This document shows positions 33,911-44,262 of a stretch of DNA of 64,000 bases, one piece after another. A model generated the notes under the pieces. That model did no database searches, was not told the origin of the DNA, and saw only the letters and a list, made by a program, of their open reading frames with translations. Origin of the DNA: Marinomonas maritima (GTDB taxonomy: Bacteria > Pseudomonadota > Gammaproteobacteria > Pseudomonadales > Marinomonadaceae); the NCBI RefSeq assembly GCF_024435075.2, contig NZ_JAMZEG020000004.1, positions 67,001-131,000 of the forward strand, in the 5' to 3' direction. Each line of letters opens with the position of its first letter. Within the stretch, counting starts at the first letter, position 1. Made by a program: the position numbers and the translations under genes.

Positions 33911-35368
33911 ATGGCACATCAGCAGCAATACATTCACGGCCGCTACCATGCATCCACTAGCGGAGAACACTTTGAAACCATTAACCCTGCCACAGGGGAA
34001 GTGATTGCAACCGTTGAGCACGCCGGTCAAGCCGAGCTAGATGCTGCTGTTGAATCCGCCAAGAAGGGCCAAAAAGTCTGGGCCGCAATGAGCCCTGTTG
34101 AACGTGGTCGTATCCTTAAAAAAGCCGCTGAATTACTGCGTGAAAACAACGAAGTACTCGCACGTTTAGAAGTACTGGACACCGGTAAACCGCTTCAAGA
34201 AGCCATTTGTGTCGACATCGAAACAGGCGCTGACGTCATTGAATATTACGCTGGCCTAACTGACAAGATTCAAGGCGAATACCAAGACCTTGGCAACGGC
34301 AACTTTTTCTACACTCGCCGCGAGCCATTAGGCATTTGCGCTGGCATCGGCGCGTGGAACTACCCTATTCAAATCGCCATGTGGAAATCGGGCCCAGCAC
34401 TGGCCGCTGGCAACGCGATGATTTTCAAACCCTCCGAAGAAACGCCTTTAACCGCGCTTAAATTGGCTGAAATTTACACTCAAGCCGGTTTACCAGATGG
34501 CGTGTTTAACGTGATTCAAGGTGATGGTCGCACAGGTCAAATGATCACCGCTCACCCAGGCATCGACAAAGTCTCTTTCACTGGTGAAGTCGGTACAGGC
34601 AAAAAAGTCATGGCCGCGTCTGCACAGTCTCTCAAAGATGTGACCATGGAATTGGGCGGCAAATCCCCAATGATCATTTTCCCTGACATGCCCGTTGATC
34701 AAGCGGTTTCTGCAGCGATGCTCGCTAACTTCTATACACAAGGTGAAGTTTGCACCAACGGCACACGCGTATTCGTTCACGCAGACATCATGGACGCTTT
34801 CACCAAAGAACTAAAAACGCGCACAGAAGCGATGATCATTGGCGACCCAATGGACATGGAAACACAAGTGGGCGCTTTGATTTCAAAAGACCACATGCAC
34901 AAGGTTCTCGGCTACATTCAGGCCGCGAAGGACGCTGGCGCAACCTTGCTTTGTGGCGGTTACCAAGTCATTGAAAACGGCTTAGACAAAGGCGCGTTCG
35001 TGGCGCCAACGGTCTTTACTGATTGCACCGATGACATGCCACAAGTGCAAGAAGAAATTTTTGGCCCAGTGATGTCAGTATTAAGCTTTACTGATGAAAA
35101 CGACGTGATCAAGCGTGCAAACGATACTAAATTTGGATTGGCTGCTGGCGTCTTCACGAAAGACTTCGCTCGCGCACACCGTGTGATTAATCAAATGCAG
35201 GCCGGTATTTGTTGGATAAACGCATGGGGCTCTTCCCCTGCAGAAATGCCCGTAGGCGGATACAAAGAGTCTGGTGTTGGCCGTGAGAATGGTATCGATA
35301 CGTTATACCACTACACACAAAACAAGAGTGTTTTTGTTGACCTAAACGACATTCAAAAACCTTACTAA
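33911..35368 (+). CDS. betB: Betaine aldehyde dehydrogenase
   Basis: BetB oxidises betaine aldehyde to glycine betaine with NAD(P)+, the second step of osmoprotectant synthesis from choline. The 485 residues match the family. Motifs are KPSEETPLTALKLAEI, FTGEVGTGKKV (cofactor), ELGGKSPMI with the catalytic glutamate near 251, and GEVCTNGTRVF with the catalytic cysteine near 285. The betA start follows after 35 bases. A palindrome upstream suggests BetI-type control. Confidence 0.97.
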   Translation: MAHQQQYIHGRYHASTSGEHFETINPATGEVIATVEHAGQAELDAAVESAKKGQKVWAAMSPVERGRILKKAAELLRENNEVLARLEVLDTGKPLQEAICVDIETGADVIEYYAGLTDKIQGEYQDLGNGNFFYTRREPLGICAGIGAWNYPIQIAMWKSGPALAAGNAMIFKPSEETPLTALKLAEIYTQAGLPDGVFNVIQGDGRTGQMITAHPGIDKVSFTGEVGTGKKVMAASAQSLKDVTMELGGKSPMIIFPDMPVDQAVSAAMLANFYTQGEVCTNGTRVFVHADIMDAFTKELKTRTEAMIIGDPMDMETQVGALISKDHMHKVLGYIQAAKDAGATLLCGGYQVIENGLDKGAFVAPTVFTDCTDDMPQVQEEIFGPVMSVLSFTDENDVIKRANDTKFGLAAGVFTKDFARAHRVINQMQAGICWINAWGSSPAEMPVGGYKESGVGRENGIDTLYHYTQNKSVFVDLNDIQKPY

Positions 35369-35403
35369 GCGAGACTCTTAACTCTTAAGATATGAGAAAA
35401 GTC

Positions 35404-37086
35404 ATGGCAAACGAAACATACGATTACATTATCGTTGGTGCTGGTTCTGCTGGGTGTGTATTGGCAGACCGACTAACAGAAAGCGGCGAACACTCCGTTC
35501 TGTTATTAGAAATGGGCGGCTCGGATAAAAGCATTTTTATCCAGATGCCAACGGCGTTGTCTTACCCAATGAACTCAGACAAATACGCTTGGCAATTTCA
35601 CACAGAGAAAGAACCAGGACTGGATAATCGCGAAATGCATTGCCCACGCGGTAAAGTATTGGGCGGCTCTTCTTCCATCAATGGCATGGTATATGTTCGC
35701 GGCCACGCGTGCGATTTTGACCAATGGGAAGAAAACGGTGCGACGGGCTGGAATTACCAAACCTGCTTACCGTACTTCAAAAAAGCCGAATCTTGGAAAG
35801 GCGGCGCAGACACTTATCGCGGTGGTGACGGCCCCTTGTCGACCAACAACGGCAACGACATGACCTACAATCCACTGTATCAAGCATTTATTGATGCAGG
35901 TAACCAAGCAGGTTACGGCGAAACAGCGGATTATAATGGTCATCGTCAAGAGGGTTTTGGCCCAATGCACATGACCGTGAAAAATGGTGTACGTGCTTCC
36001 ACGTCTAACGCTTATTTACGTCGTGCGATGCAACGTCCTAACCTCACACTGAAAACTGGCGTACTGAGCCACAAAGTCTTATTTGAAAGTAACAAAGCGG
36101 AAGGTAAAAAAGCCGCTGGCATTGAGTTCAGTAAGAAAGGCCAAGTCAGCCAAGTGCATGCCAGCAAAGAAGTCATCCTGTCCGCAGGTTCCGTTGGCTC
36201 ACCACAGTTATTGCAACTGTCTGGAGTGGGTCCAAAAGACGTATTAGAAAAAGCCGGTGTGCCGCTGGTGCATGAACTGCCCGGTGTCGGGGAAAACTTA
36301 CAAGATCACTTAGAAGTCTACTTCCAATATCGCTGTAAGCAACCAGTCACCCTAAATGGCAAACTGGACTTGATCAGCAAAGGCTTAATTGGCACTCGCT
36401 GGATCTTGTTCAAAAGCGGTTTAGGCGCAACCAACCATTTTGAATCTTGTGGTTTTATTCGCTCTCGTGCGGGTTTGAAATGGCCAAACATTCAATACCA
36501 CTTCTTGCCAGCCGCCATGCGCTACGATGGTCAAGCAGCGGTTGATGGGCACGGTTTTCAAGTGCACGTTGGACCAAACAAGCCAGAAAGTCGTGGGAAA
36601 TTGTGGATTGAATCCGCAGACCCAGCAGCCAAACCACGTATATTGTTCAATTACATTTCAACCGAACAAGACAAACAAGATTGGCGCGATACCATTCGCC
36701 TTACTCGTGAGGTGCTTGAGCAATCCGCATTGGATACATACCGTGGCGAAGAGATTCAACCCGGCATTAGTATTCAAAGTGATGAAGACATCGACCAGTG
36801 GGTGAAAGAAAACGTAGAAAGTGCTTATCATCCTTCTTGTACTTGTAAGATGGGTAGCGACAGCGACCCTATGGCCGTGTTAAACGAAGCTTGCCAAGTT
36901 CGTGGCATTGACAACCTGCGTGTAGTGGATTCGTCAATTTTCCCGACGATCACCAACGGTAACTTGAATGCACCTACCATCATGGTGGCCGAAAAAGCCG
37001 CGGATATGATTCTTGGGAAAGACGCATTACCAAGCTTAAACGTGCCCGTTTGGATTCACCCAGAGTTCGAAACCAAGCAACGTTAG
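35404..37086 (+). CDS. betA: Choline dehydrogenase
   Basis: BetA is a membrane-associated flavoenzyme that oxidises choline to betaine aldehyde. About 560 residues, a GMC oxidoreductase with FAD fold DYIIVGAGSAGCVLADRL at the N-terminus, GMC signatures PRGKVLGGSSSINGMVYVRG and the AGSVGSPQLLQLSGVG segment, and active-site HPSCTCKMG with the catalytic histidine. The ATG at 35404 is preferred; 35392 is also in frame. Operon with betB; a strong terminator follows. Confidence 0.97.
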   Translation: MANETYDYIIVGAGSAGCVLADRLTESGEHSVLLLEMGGSDKSIFIQMPTALSYPMNSDKYAWQFHTEKEPGLDNREMHCPRGKVLGGSSSINGMVYVRGHACDFDQWEENGATGWNYQTCLPYFKKAESWKGGADTYRGGDGPLSTNNGNDMTYNPLYQAFIDAGNQAGYGETADYNGHRQEGFGPMHMTVKNGVRASTSNAYLRRAMQRPNLTLKTGVLSHKVLFESNKAEGKKAAGIEFSKKGQVSQVHASKEVILSAGSVGSPQLLQLSGVGPKDVLEKAGVPLVHELPGVGENLQDHLEVYFQYRCKQPVTLNGKLDLISKGLIGTRWILFKSGLGATNHFESCGFIRSRAGLKWPNIQYHFLPAAMRYDGQAAVDGHGFQVHVGPNKPESRGKLWIESADPAAKPRILFNYISTEQDKQDWRDTIRLTREVLEQSALDTYRGEEIQPGISIQSDEDIDQWVKENVESAYHPSCTCKMGSDSDPMAVLNEACQVRGIDNLRVVDSSIFPTITNGNLNAPTIMVAEKAADMILGKDALPSLNVPVWIHPEFETKQR

Positions 37087-37100
37087 TCTATCTAACCGTA

Positions 37101-37136
37101 AAAGCCCCAAGATTTGTACGCATCTCTTGGGGCTTT
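37101..37136. terminator. Terminator between betA and the chemoreceptor gene
   Basis: AAAGCCCCAAGA (37101-37112) and TCTTGGGGCTTT (37125-37136), 12 perfect pairs with a 12-base loop. It sits between two converging genes and probably serves both. Confidence 0.85.
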
Positions 37137-37152
37137 ATTGATGACTACCTCT

Positions 37153-39405
37153 TTATTGCAGCTTAAAGCGCGACACCAAGTCATTTAATGCTGTCGATAA
37201 CTGAGAAATCTGCTCGCTCGACTGGGAAATTTCATTGATGGCCTGCTCATTTTGTGATGAAGCCTGGCTGACAGCCTCCACGTTTTTACTGATATCATTC
37301 ACCACCGAACTTTGCTGTTCCGATGCACTGGCAATTTGAATGGCCATCCCATCGACTTTATCAACAAAATGCATAGCCTCTTCCAATTGGTCAACCGTAC
37401 CTTTTGCTTGATTAGACACTTTCTCTGCGTGCTTCACATTATCATCTAATACGGTTTGCGCCTCTTTCGCACCACGCTGTAATGCATCAATAATCGCGCT
37501 TATTTGCTCTGTTTCTCGCTGCGTGCCCTGGGCAAGGCCTCTCACTTCATCTGCGACTACCGCAAAACCTCGACCAGACTCTCCTGCTCGTGCCGCTTCA
37601 ATGGCAGCATTTAGAGCAAGTAAGTTTGTCTGATCAGAAATGCCTTGTATGGTTTCAATAACCACTGAAATATCGGCTGCACTTTGATTTAAAGCACTCA
37701 CGATTAATTGAGAGCGACGTAATTCATCTGCAACATCATGCATATCTCGAGCGGCACCTAATACAGCAGCAACGCTTTCGCTGACACGATGCTGGGCATC
37801 GCTCGTGGCACGAGCCACCTCCTGAATATTGTTTGATACCTCACTTACCGACATGGTCATTTCATGCATTGCTGCCGCGACTTGTGTTGTATTCATATGT
37901 TGAGACTGCACATTAATGCTTGTCTCTTCTGAGATAGCCGCTAACTCTTGTGATGTGGCGGTTTGAGTAAGGACACTTTGGCGAATTTGGCTGACCAAAT
38001 CATGTAAATTGGCCGACATTAACCCCATCGCCCCATACACACTTTGCTTACGCACTTTCGTGTCGAACTTTACTGTCAGGTCGCCATTCGCAATACGCTC
38101 TGCAATATGCTGCATCTCTTTTGGCTCTGCACCTAAAGGGTTTAACACCATGCGTACAACACCAAATGCCGTCAGAATAACCAGTACCGTTGCCACAACA
38201 ATTAACACCAAAATAACTTCCAGTAGCTGTTTTGTACTGGCTAATGCTTCGGCTTCATCCATCTCAGCTACCAAAACCCAATTAAGTCCGTTTACGTTCA
38301 AAGGAGTAAAGGCAGACAACACAGGATGACCATTATAGTCTTGAACAATATCAGTCGCTGTCTCCCCTTGTAGGGCTCGCTGGACTGCTTGAGTATCCAC
38401 AAGCCCTTTGCCTTCCTTCTGCTGAAAAGAGGCTTGTACCGAATGATAAATTGGGTCTAAGTAAGAATCTGATCGCATTCGAAGATCATCACCCACTAAA
38501 TAGGTTTCGCCTGTTTCCCCTAATCCTGCACGCTGAGTCATTAGAGCATTCAATTTATCAATAGGAAATTGAACGGCTAACACACCTAACCGCTCTCCTT
38601 TCGCCCCGATAATAGGAACGGCAATAAACCCTGCTGGCACATTATATGAAGGCACATACAAAGAAAAATCATTAAAAATACGCTGGTCTTTTGATGCTTG
38701 CACAGCACGTTCGAAAGCCTTAGCGAGTCCTGAGTCTCTATAGGGTCCGGTTACTAAAGATGTTGCAAAATCAACCTCTTTAAACACACTGTAAATAACC
38801 TCTCCTTTTGGGTTGATCAAAAATAAATCATAAAAACCAAATTGTTTTTGCACCTCCGACAAGTAAGGGTGTATACGCTTATGCTCTGTATCGTACTGCA
38901 ATCCTAATGTAGAACTGTCTAAGGCATCCTTTTTCCCAACGCCATTAGGGTTATCAACCATATAACCATATTGCAATAACAAGCCTGCATCTGAAATACC
39001 CCCTACAATTGACGACATAGCTGGCAAACTCACACCTAGACTGTTTGCCTCTAAAGACGGCTTAAAGTACTGGTCATAATAAGAAAGCGTTGTCTTTTTG
39101 ATGTCATAAAATGCAGGTTGTTGCGCTGAATATGGATAGTTTCTAGCGTCATCAAAAGCCTTATCCAAGGCTTGCATATCTTGTTGGATTTGAGGGCTTC
39201 TTGAGAGTAAATAGACTTCATCCTCTAGCCCTGTAAGGTATTCTTTAATCGCGTCTTTTTTAGTTTCCCGTAATGACGATAATTGGTTATAAGCCATTTC
39301 CGTCATAGAACTAGAAGAAATAAATAAGGCTACCCCTGTTATCGCTAAAGCGGGCAATAAACCAACGCAGATGAGGATTAACAATACTTGCTTTTTAAAC
39401 GTCAT
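37153..39405 (-). CDS. Methyl-accepting chemotaxis protein with Cache-type sensor
   Basis: A 750-residue inner-membrane chemoreceptor. An N-terminal helix (about 8-30), a periplasmic Cache-type sensor to about 385, a second helix about 390-415, HAMP (EPKEMQHIAERIANGDLTV) and a C-terminal signalling domain follow. The conserved hairpin tip is EAARAGESGRGFAVVADEVR. No C-terminal pentapeptide tether is present. Ligand unknown; the betA neighbour is on the other strand, so a link to betaine or choline is only a guess. Confidence 0.95.
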   Translation of the reverse strand: MTFKKQVLLILICVGLLPALAITGVALFISSSSMTEMAYNQLSSLRETKKDAIKEYLTGLEDEVYLLSRSPQIQQDMQALDKAFDDARNYPYSAQQPAFYDIKKTTLSYYDQYFKPSLEANSLGVSLPAMSSIVGGISDAGLLLQYGYMVDNPNGVGKKDALDSSTLGLQYDTEHKRIHPYLSEVQKQFGFYDLFLINPKGEVIYSVFKEVDFATSLVTGPYRDSGLAKAFERAVQASKDQRIFNDFSLYVPSYNVPAGFIAVPIIGAKGERLGVLAVQFPIDKLNALMTQRAGLGETGETYLVGDDLRMRSDSYLDPIYHSVQASFQQKEGKGLVDTQAVQRALQGETATDIVQDYNGHPVLSAFTPLNVNGLNWVLVAEMDEAEALASTKQLLEVILVLIVVATVLVILTAFGVVRMVLNPLGAEPKEMQHIAERIANGDLTVKFDTKVRKQSVYGAMGLMSANLHDLVSQIRQSVLTQTATSQELAAISEETSINVQSQHMNTTQVAAAMHEMTMSVSEVSNNIQEVARATSDAQHRVSESVAAVLGAARDMHDVADELRRSQLIVSALNQSAADISVVIETIQGISDQTNLLALNAAIEAARAGESGRGFAVVADEVRGLAQGTQRETEQISAIIDALQRGAKEAQTVLDDNVKHAEKVSNQAKGTVDQLEEAMHFVDKVDGMAIQIASASEQQSSVVNDISKNVEAVSQASSQNEQAINEISQSSEQISQLSTALNDLVSRFKLQ

Positions 39406-39623
39406 GATGCAATTCCTTTATGCTGTTTTATCTCACAAAATCATCCTAAACTCTTTTAAATTCAAAGATTTATTGTTTTTTTGTCGTGACAATTCTCTCA
39501 TTATTAGCCCGACAGTTTGTTAAGCATAGTATAGAAAACGTACAATTCAACCATAAGGTCAAGAATATATACCTACCTTAGATACCTCCTTATTTCTTCG
39601 ATCCTCATCTAAAATATCCCCAC

Positions 39624-39660
39624 AAAAAAGCCCGCTTGATAGCATCAAGCGGGCTTTTTT
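39624..39660 (-). terminator. Strong terminator after cpdB
   Basis: AAAAAAGCCCGCTTGAT (39624-39640) and ATCAAGCGGGCTTTTTT (39644-39660) form a perfect 17-bp stem with a three-base loop and T runs both ways. It ends the minus-strand cpdB transcript 39 bases after the stop. Confidence 0.95.
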
Positions 39661-39698
39661 TATATGAATTTTAGCTCTAAAAAGGGCTTACACTATGA

Positions 39699-41633
39699 TT
39701 ATTTCAGCTCAAACACAGCAAAACCACTTTCATCCAAAGACTGATAGGTCATATTTTTACTGGCTGCCTCTTTCGCCTTAGGTGAGGTAGTAAAAAGCAC
39801 CTTCGCTTTACCAAAATCCGTAAACGACCAATTATTATCCGCCGCTGGATTAATGGTTTTTTGGCTTAACAAATAGTTTGCCACTACATCTCGGTTTTTA
39901 TCTGGCGCATCAATCACAATTGTATCGCCCGATAAATTCGGAAAATGCCCGCCACCGCCCGCTCGATAGTTATTCGTTGCGACCAAGAATTCCTCTTTCG
40001 CTCTTAATGCCTCGCCATTAAACATCACATTTTTAATACGATGCGCGTCTTTATGAACGATTTCACCATCTGCATTGTAACGAGCTGGCTGTGTCACATC
40101 GATACGATAAGAAATACCGTCAATCACATCAAAGTTGTAGGTAGGAAAGCTGCTATTAATCAAGTCTTGTGGTGCTGTTGAATTGGCATCAATCTGATTA
40201 AACTGTCCCGCTGCCGCTTCCAGCCACTCGACAACTTGAGCTCCCGTCAGCTTCACCACCTTTAAATCGTTCGGATAAATATACAAATCACTGACGTTTT
40301 TTAGCGCAATATCACCCTTAGGCACATCCGTATAATAATCTGGACCGCCTCGGCCGCCTGCTTTAAATGGCGCACCCGCAGACAGAATCGGCATGCCTTC
40401 ATAGGACGTACCACGAACGATATTTTCCACATACCAAATCTGCGCATTGTTCACGATCTGAATGGATGGGTCGTCTTGTACCAACGCAAAAAAACTGTTG
40501 ATGTCGGCAGTGGACTCCCCTACTTTACGGCGCATGTACACTAAAGTGCCTTCATGCTCGGTTTTCACCGCGTCATTAATACTGGTATCCGCTTCGACCA
40601 AGGCCACCGTTTTACGGCCTTCACGACGTGAAATAGCACGTACTTCAGCTTTGCCATCAGCAACCTTCCAACCGTCTCCAGCCGGCTCCAGTGTTAAATC
40701 AATCACCCCAAGGTGAGACCCCCAAAAGCCCGGCATGGTCGCTGGCTTGCCAAATACTGTCCCCTTCTCACCATCGACACCTTCAAAGGCATCTAATGCT
40801 TTATCACCGGGGAAGATTCGATGAGAGTGACCAAATAACACCGCATCAATGCCGTCCACTTTTGCTAAATGATAAGACGCGTTTTCTTCACCTTTCATAT
40901 AAGGAGAATTCATCATGCCACTGTGCGGAATCGCGATAATCACGTCTGCGCCGTTGGCTTTCATTTCCGGTACGTATTTGTTCGCGCTTTCAATAATGTC
41001 TTTGGCAATGACTTTATGGGTTAAATTGTCTTTATCCCACGTCATAATTTGTGGCGGCACAAAACCAATGTAACCTATCTTGACCGTTTGTTTTTTGCCG
41101 TCAGAATCGACGAAGGTTTTGTCTTTGATAATATAAGGCTGGAAGTAAGGCTGATCGTTAGACGCATCGTTGTCGCCATCGTCCACATAGACATTCGAGT
41201 TTACGTACGGAAAGTTAGCGCCACTTAAACTCTTCATTAAAAAGTCTAAGCCATAGTTAAATTCGTGGTTACCAATATTACCCACATCGTAATCCAGCAA
41301 GTTCATCGCCTTAAACGCCGGATGCGTCTCACCAAAGCGCAGCACTCGACCTTTAGCAACATAATCGCCCAACGGCGTGCCCTGTAATAAATCACCGTTA
41401 TCCACCAATACCGAGTTCGTCACTTCGGCACGCGCCGCTTTGATCAAAGTGGCAACGCGGGACAAGCCTACAGAATCACTTTGCTTATCGCCGTAGTAAT
41501 CGTAATCCACTAAATTCATGTGAATATCCGTGGTTTCCATCACTCGCAAGTCGATGGTAGAAGCCTGCGCCATTGCAGTAAACAGCAAAGAAGAGGCGAA
41601 AAGCGCCGCGCCCTTAGGAACAAAAAACGTCAT
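39699..41633 (-). CDS. cpdB: 2',3'-cyclic-nucleotide 2'-phosphodiesterase/3'-nucleotidase
   Basis: A periplasmic bifunctional enzyme that scavenges nucleotides, 644 residues. A signal peptide ending AMAQAS (about residue 25) precedes a metallophosphatase domain with TTDIHMNLVDYDYY, DNGDLLQGTPL, GNHEFNYGLD and GHSHRIFPG, and a C-terminal 5'-nucleotidase domain with NYRAGGGGHFP. The ATG at 41633 has GGAG seven bases upstream and is preferred to an in-frame TTG at 41654. It stands alone, ended by a strong terminator. Confidence 0.95.
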   Translation of the reverse strand: MTFFVPKGAALFASSLLFTAMAQASTIDLRVMETTDIHMNLVDYDYYGDKQSDSVGLSRVATLIKAARAEVTNSVLVDNGDLLQGTPLGDYVAKGRVLRFGETHPAFKAMNLLDYDVGNIGNHEFNYGLDFLMKSLSGANFPYVNSNVYVDDGDNDASNDQPYFQPYIIKDKTFVDSDGKKQTVKIGYIGFVPPQIMTWDKDNLTHKVIAKDIIESANKYVPEMKANGADVIIAIPHSGMMNSPYMKGEENASYHLAKVDGIDAVLFGHSHRIFPGDKALDAFEGVDGEKGTVFGKPATMPGFWGSHLGVIDLTLEPAGDGWKVADGKAEVRAISRREGRKTVALVEADTSINDAVKTEHEGTLVYMRRKVGESTADINSFFALVQDDPSIQIVNNAQIWYVENIVRGTSYEGMPILSAGAPFKAGGRGGPDYYTDVPKGDIALKNVSDLYIYPNDLKVVKLTGAQVVEWLEAAAGQFNQIDANSTAPQDLINSSFPTYNFDVIDGISYRIDVTQPARYNADGEIVHKDAHRIKNVMFNGEALRAKEEFLVATNNYRAGGGGHFPNLSGDTIVIDAPDKNRDVVANYLLSQKTINPAADNNWSFTDFGKAKVLFTTSPKAKEAASKNMTYQSLDESGFAVFELK

Positions 41634-42029
41634 GACATTACTCCATTCATTCAAATATCTTTCTTATTAAGAATACTAACCAAACAGTCAGTTTTCATAG
41701 TAAGACGAATTTAAGCGAAGTTCATGTTTTTTTGATGACATTAAGAAGATGATTTTATTTAAGTTCTGAATTCGGTTACGTGATGACGAATTTTTATCCG
41801 TTGTTAATACCCTTACAGCGTTGTTACTTAAAATAGGCTACAAGAAAGTTTTTGCGGGTTAGCAGCGAAACAGATAATGCCTCTAACAGTGATGGCTTCC
41901 AAATTTCCCGCTATCCCTATCGTCTTATACTCACTATTTTTATTTTGCTTTTATACTGCACTACACTTTCTTCATCACAACACACTTCTCCTATATCTAT
42001 CATTATATGGGATATGAAAGGAATGAATA
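41634..42029. promoter_or_regulatory. Divergent intergenic region between cpdB and the amidohydrolase
   Basis: About 396 bases with no supported gene. It carries the upstream regions of both divergent genes. A 13-bp palindrome TTCTTATTAAGAA lies at 41661-41673, upstream of cpdB. AAAGGA (42017-42022) is the ribosome binding site of the amidohydrolase. A 76-codon open frame (41852-42082) lacks a ribosome binding site and a family, and overlaps the amidohydrolase start. Confidence 0.5.
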
Positions 42030-43703
42030 ATGAACCGAAATTACCCTATGGCAGCAATAGTAAGCCTAATCATGAGTACTAATGCACTGGCGGTTGAACA
42101 AGCCGACATGATTTTAACAAACGCAAAAATTTACGGTCATGACAATGCCGATGCTATTGTCATTCACAAAGGCAATATTGTGTTTGTTGGTAAAGCGACA
42201 GAAGCGAATACATATCGAACGACAAAAACTGAGCTTATAGATCTCGAACAGGCTTATGTCATGCCCGGCTTTATTGATAATCACAACCATGTATTTGAAG
42301 CAGCTTCAGAAGCCGGTGGCAACTGTGAATTAGATAGGGACGCATTACTTGAAGAGCAAATCCCGTATTTAATGACTTGCAGTAGAAAGGCTAAATCTGA
42401 TAGTTGGCTTATGGGTTACGGCTTTTCTTTGGATGCAATCTTAAGTGAAGATAATCGCTACACTCCATTGGAAGTGATTGATCGTATTTTCCCGACACAG
42501 CCTGTCGTTCTTATGGAGCAAACCTCACATTCAATGTGGGTCAACTCAGCAGCTCTTAAATTAGCAGGTATTACCAAAGACTCTCCAGAACCTCAAGGAG
42601 GAAAAATTCTCAAAGATGAAGAGAGCGGTGAGTTAAACGGCATTTTATTTGATAACGCGGGCGATATGATCATGGAGATGGCTTGGAATAGCTTGGAAAA
42701 TCAGTTTGACCAAAGCTACGCTGGCTTAATGAATGGCCTTGAAGAAGCGGCAGCACATGGCATAACAACTATTGGTGATGGGCGACTGTATTGGAAACGC
42801 GGTTGGTATGAGGTGTGGCAACAAGCCGAGAAAAATGATGATTTAACCGCTCGCGTGTCACTTCGCCCGTGGATTTATCCGACTGACTCGATGGCATCTC
42901 AGTTAACGTTTTTAAAGCAAGTACAGTCGAGTGACAAGTCGCGTTTGTTATTGGTCGATCAAGTCAAAATGTACAGCGATGGTATTATTATTACTGGTAC
43001 GGCAAAAACACTCGCACCATACTTAGACACATATATTCCAGATGAACCTTACGGCATTAACTATATTCCTCCACACCAAATGAAAACCTGGCTTGATGCA
43101 TTAAACAAGATTGGCTACAGCGCTCATATCCATGCGATTGGTGATGGCGCCGTTCACGAATCATTAAATGCTATTGAGTATGTTCGCAACCAAGGTTCGA
43201 AAAAGCCTTATACGTTAACGCATGTGGAATTAGTGAACTCAGAAGACGTCTCTCGCTTCGCAGAGCTGGATGCGACAGCCGATTTCCAAGTAGGGTCTGA
43301 TTATATCGTACACCATGATTATGAGTGGGCAGAACCCTTCTTAGGCGCTAAGCGAACTCACGCATTGATGAATCCAAGAGCCATTTTTAATACCGGTGCG
43401 AATGTTACATTAAGTAGTGATTGGAATGTTCATGACATCAATCCATTAGTTGGCATCGCGAATAGTTTGAAAATGGGTGAAACAGGCTTGCCAGACGTGA
43501 AAGCGGCGATAGATTCCTACACAATCAATGCTGCTGATAGTTTAGGGATTAGTGATATTACGGGTTCAATAACCGTTGGGAAATCGGCCGATTTTGCCAT
43601 CCTAAAAAAAGACATTACCCGTTTATCAGCCGATGATATAGCAGACACAGAAGTCTTAATGACAGTACTACAAGGTGATATCGTCTTCAATGCAGTAGAA
43701 TAA
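42030..43703 (+). CDS. Secreted amidohydrolase (YtcJ-like, amidohydrolase family 3)
   Basis: A 557-residue protein with an N-terminal signal peptide (MAAIVSLIMSTNALA, cleavage near residue 22) and a metal-dependent amidohydrolase fold. Metal ligands appear in GFIDNHNHVFEA, THVELVNSEDV and HIHAIGDGAVHESL, and the C-terminal LSSDWNVHDINPLVGIANSL closes the barrel. YtcJ-type enzymes hydrolyse N-substituted formamides or related C-N bonds. The substrate is not readable. A small membrane-protein gene follows after about 47 bases. Confidence 0.87.
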   Translation: MNRNYPMAAIVSLIMSTNALAVEQADMILTNAKIYGHDNADAIVIHKGNIVFVGKATEANTYRTTKTELIDLEQAYVMPGFIDNHNHVFEAASEAGGNCELDRDALLEEQIPYLMTCSRKAKSDSWLMGYGFSLDAILSEDNRYTPLEVIDRIFPTQPVVLMEQTSHSMWVNSAALKLAGITKDSPEPQGGKILKDEESGELNGILFDNAGDMIMEMAWNSLENQFDQSYAGLMNGLEEAAAHGITTIGDGRLYWKRGWYEVWQQAEKNDDLTARVSLRPWIYPTDSMASQLTFLKQVQSSDKSRLLLVDQVKMYSDGIIITGTAKTLAPYLDTYIPDEPYGINYIPPHQMKTWLDALNKIGYSAHIHAIGDGAVHESLNAIEYVRNQGSKKPYTLTHVELVNSEDVSRFAELDATADFQVGSDYIVHHDYEWAEPFLGAKRTHALMNPRAIFNTGANVTLSSDWNVHDINPLVGIANSLKMGETGLPDVKAAIDSYTINAADSLGISDITGSITVGKSADFAILKKDITRLSADDIADTEVLMTVLQGDIVFNAVE

Positions 43704-43750
43704 AACCATAGGTGTAGGGCTTGCTCTGCACCGTTTTTATGGAGATCAGT

Positions 43751-44242
43751 GTGCAAAAAAAACGTTTTTATATTGAGGTAGCAGTAAGGCAACTGTTTCT
43801 ACTGATATTCATTGTGCCCGTATTGTTTAGTTATACTTTTGATAGTATGCGCCAGATGGATCAAGAAAATCAGTCTGCAATATTAGCAGTGATAGGGCTA
43901 TTGATGGCGGCAGGTATTATTGGTGTTTTTGAGGCTACTTATCAAAAAACTCAACTTAACCATCGACTTCAACGTACGCTTGCTCACATAACTAAATTGC
44001 TACTGTTTACTGGCATCTCTGAACTTATCATTTTGGCAATCGCCGCCGTTGGAATTACTTCAACAGTGTGGGATGATCCACTACTTTGGGCAATCCTTCC
44101 CATTTACGCATCTTTGTACGCATACGATTGGTGGGACGCACTAATTGCCGCGCCTGTTTCTACTCCAGAGCATAAACCAAAACATAATCTTCAGATTGAG
44201 CCAGAACCCCTGTCTAAATCTGAAATACAATCCCAGTCTTGA
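43751..44242 (+). CDS. Uncharacterised membrane protein downstream of the amidohydrolase
   Basis: About 163 residues with three or four hydrophobic segments (LFLLIFIVPVLFSYTF; AILAVIGLLMAAGIIGVF; LLLFTGISELIILAIAAVGI; LLWAILPIYASLYAY) and a charged cytoplasmic tail. The GTG at 43751 has GGAG six bases upstream; an ATG at 43739 has none. Spacing to the preceding gene suggests co-transcription. No family recognised. Confidence 0.7.
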   Translation: MQKKRFYIEVAVRQLFLLIFIVPVLFSYTFDSMRQMDQENQSAILAVIGLLMAAGIIGVFEATYQKTQLNHRLQRTLAHITKLLLFTGISELIILAIAAVGITSTVWDDPLLWAILPIYASLYAYDWWDALIAAPVSTPEHKPKHNLQIEPEPLSKSEIQSQS

Positions 44243-44262
44243 CGTTAATTCCGAAAAATGAC

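Noticed and set aside
41852..42082. 76-codon frame upstream of the amidohydrolase
   Set aside because: No ribosome binding site; overlaps the amidohydrolase start, which has AAAGGA and a signal peptide.
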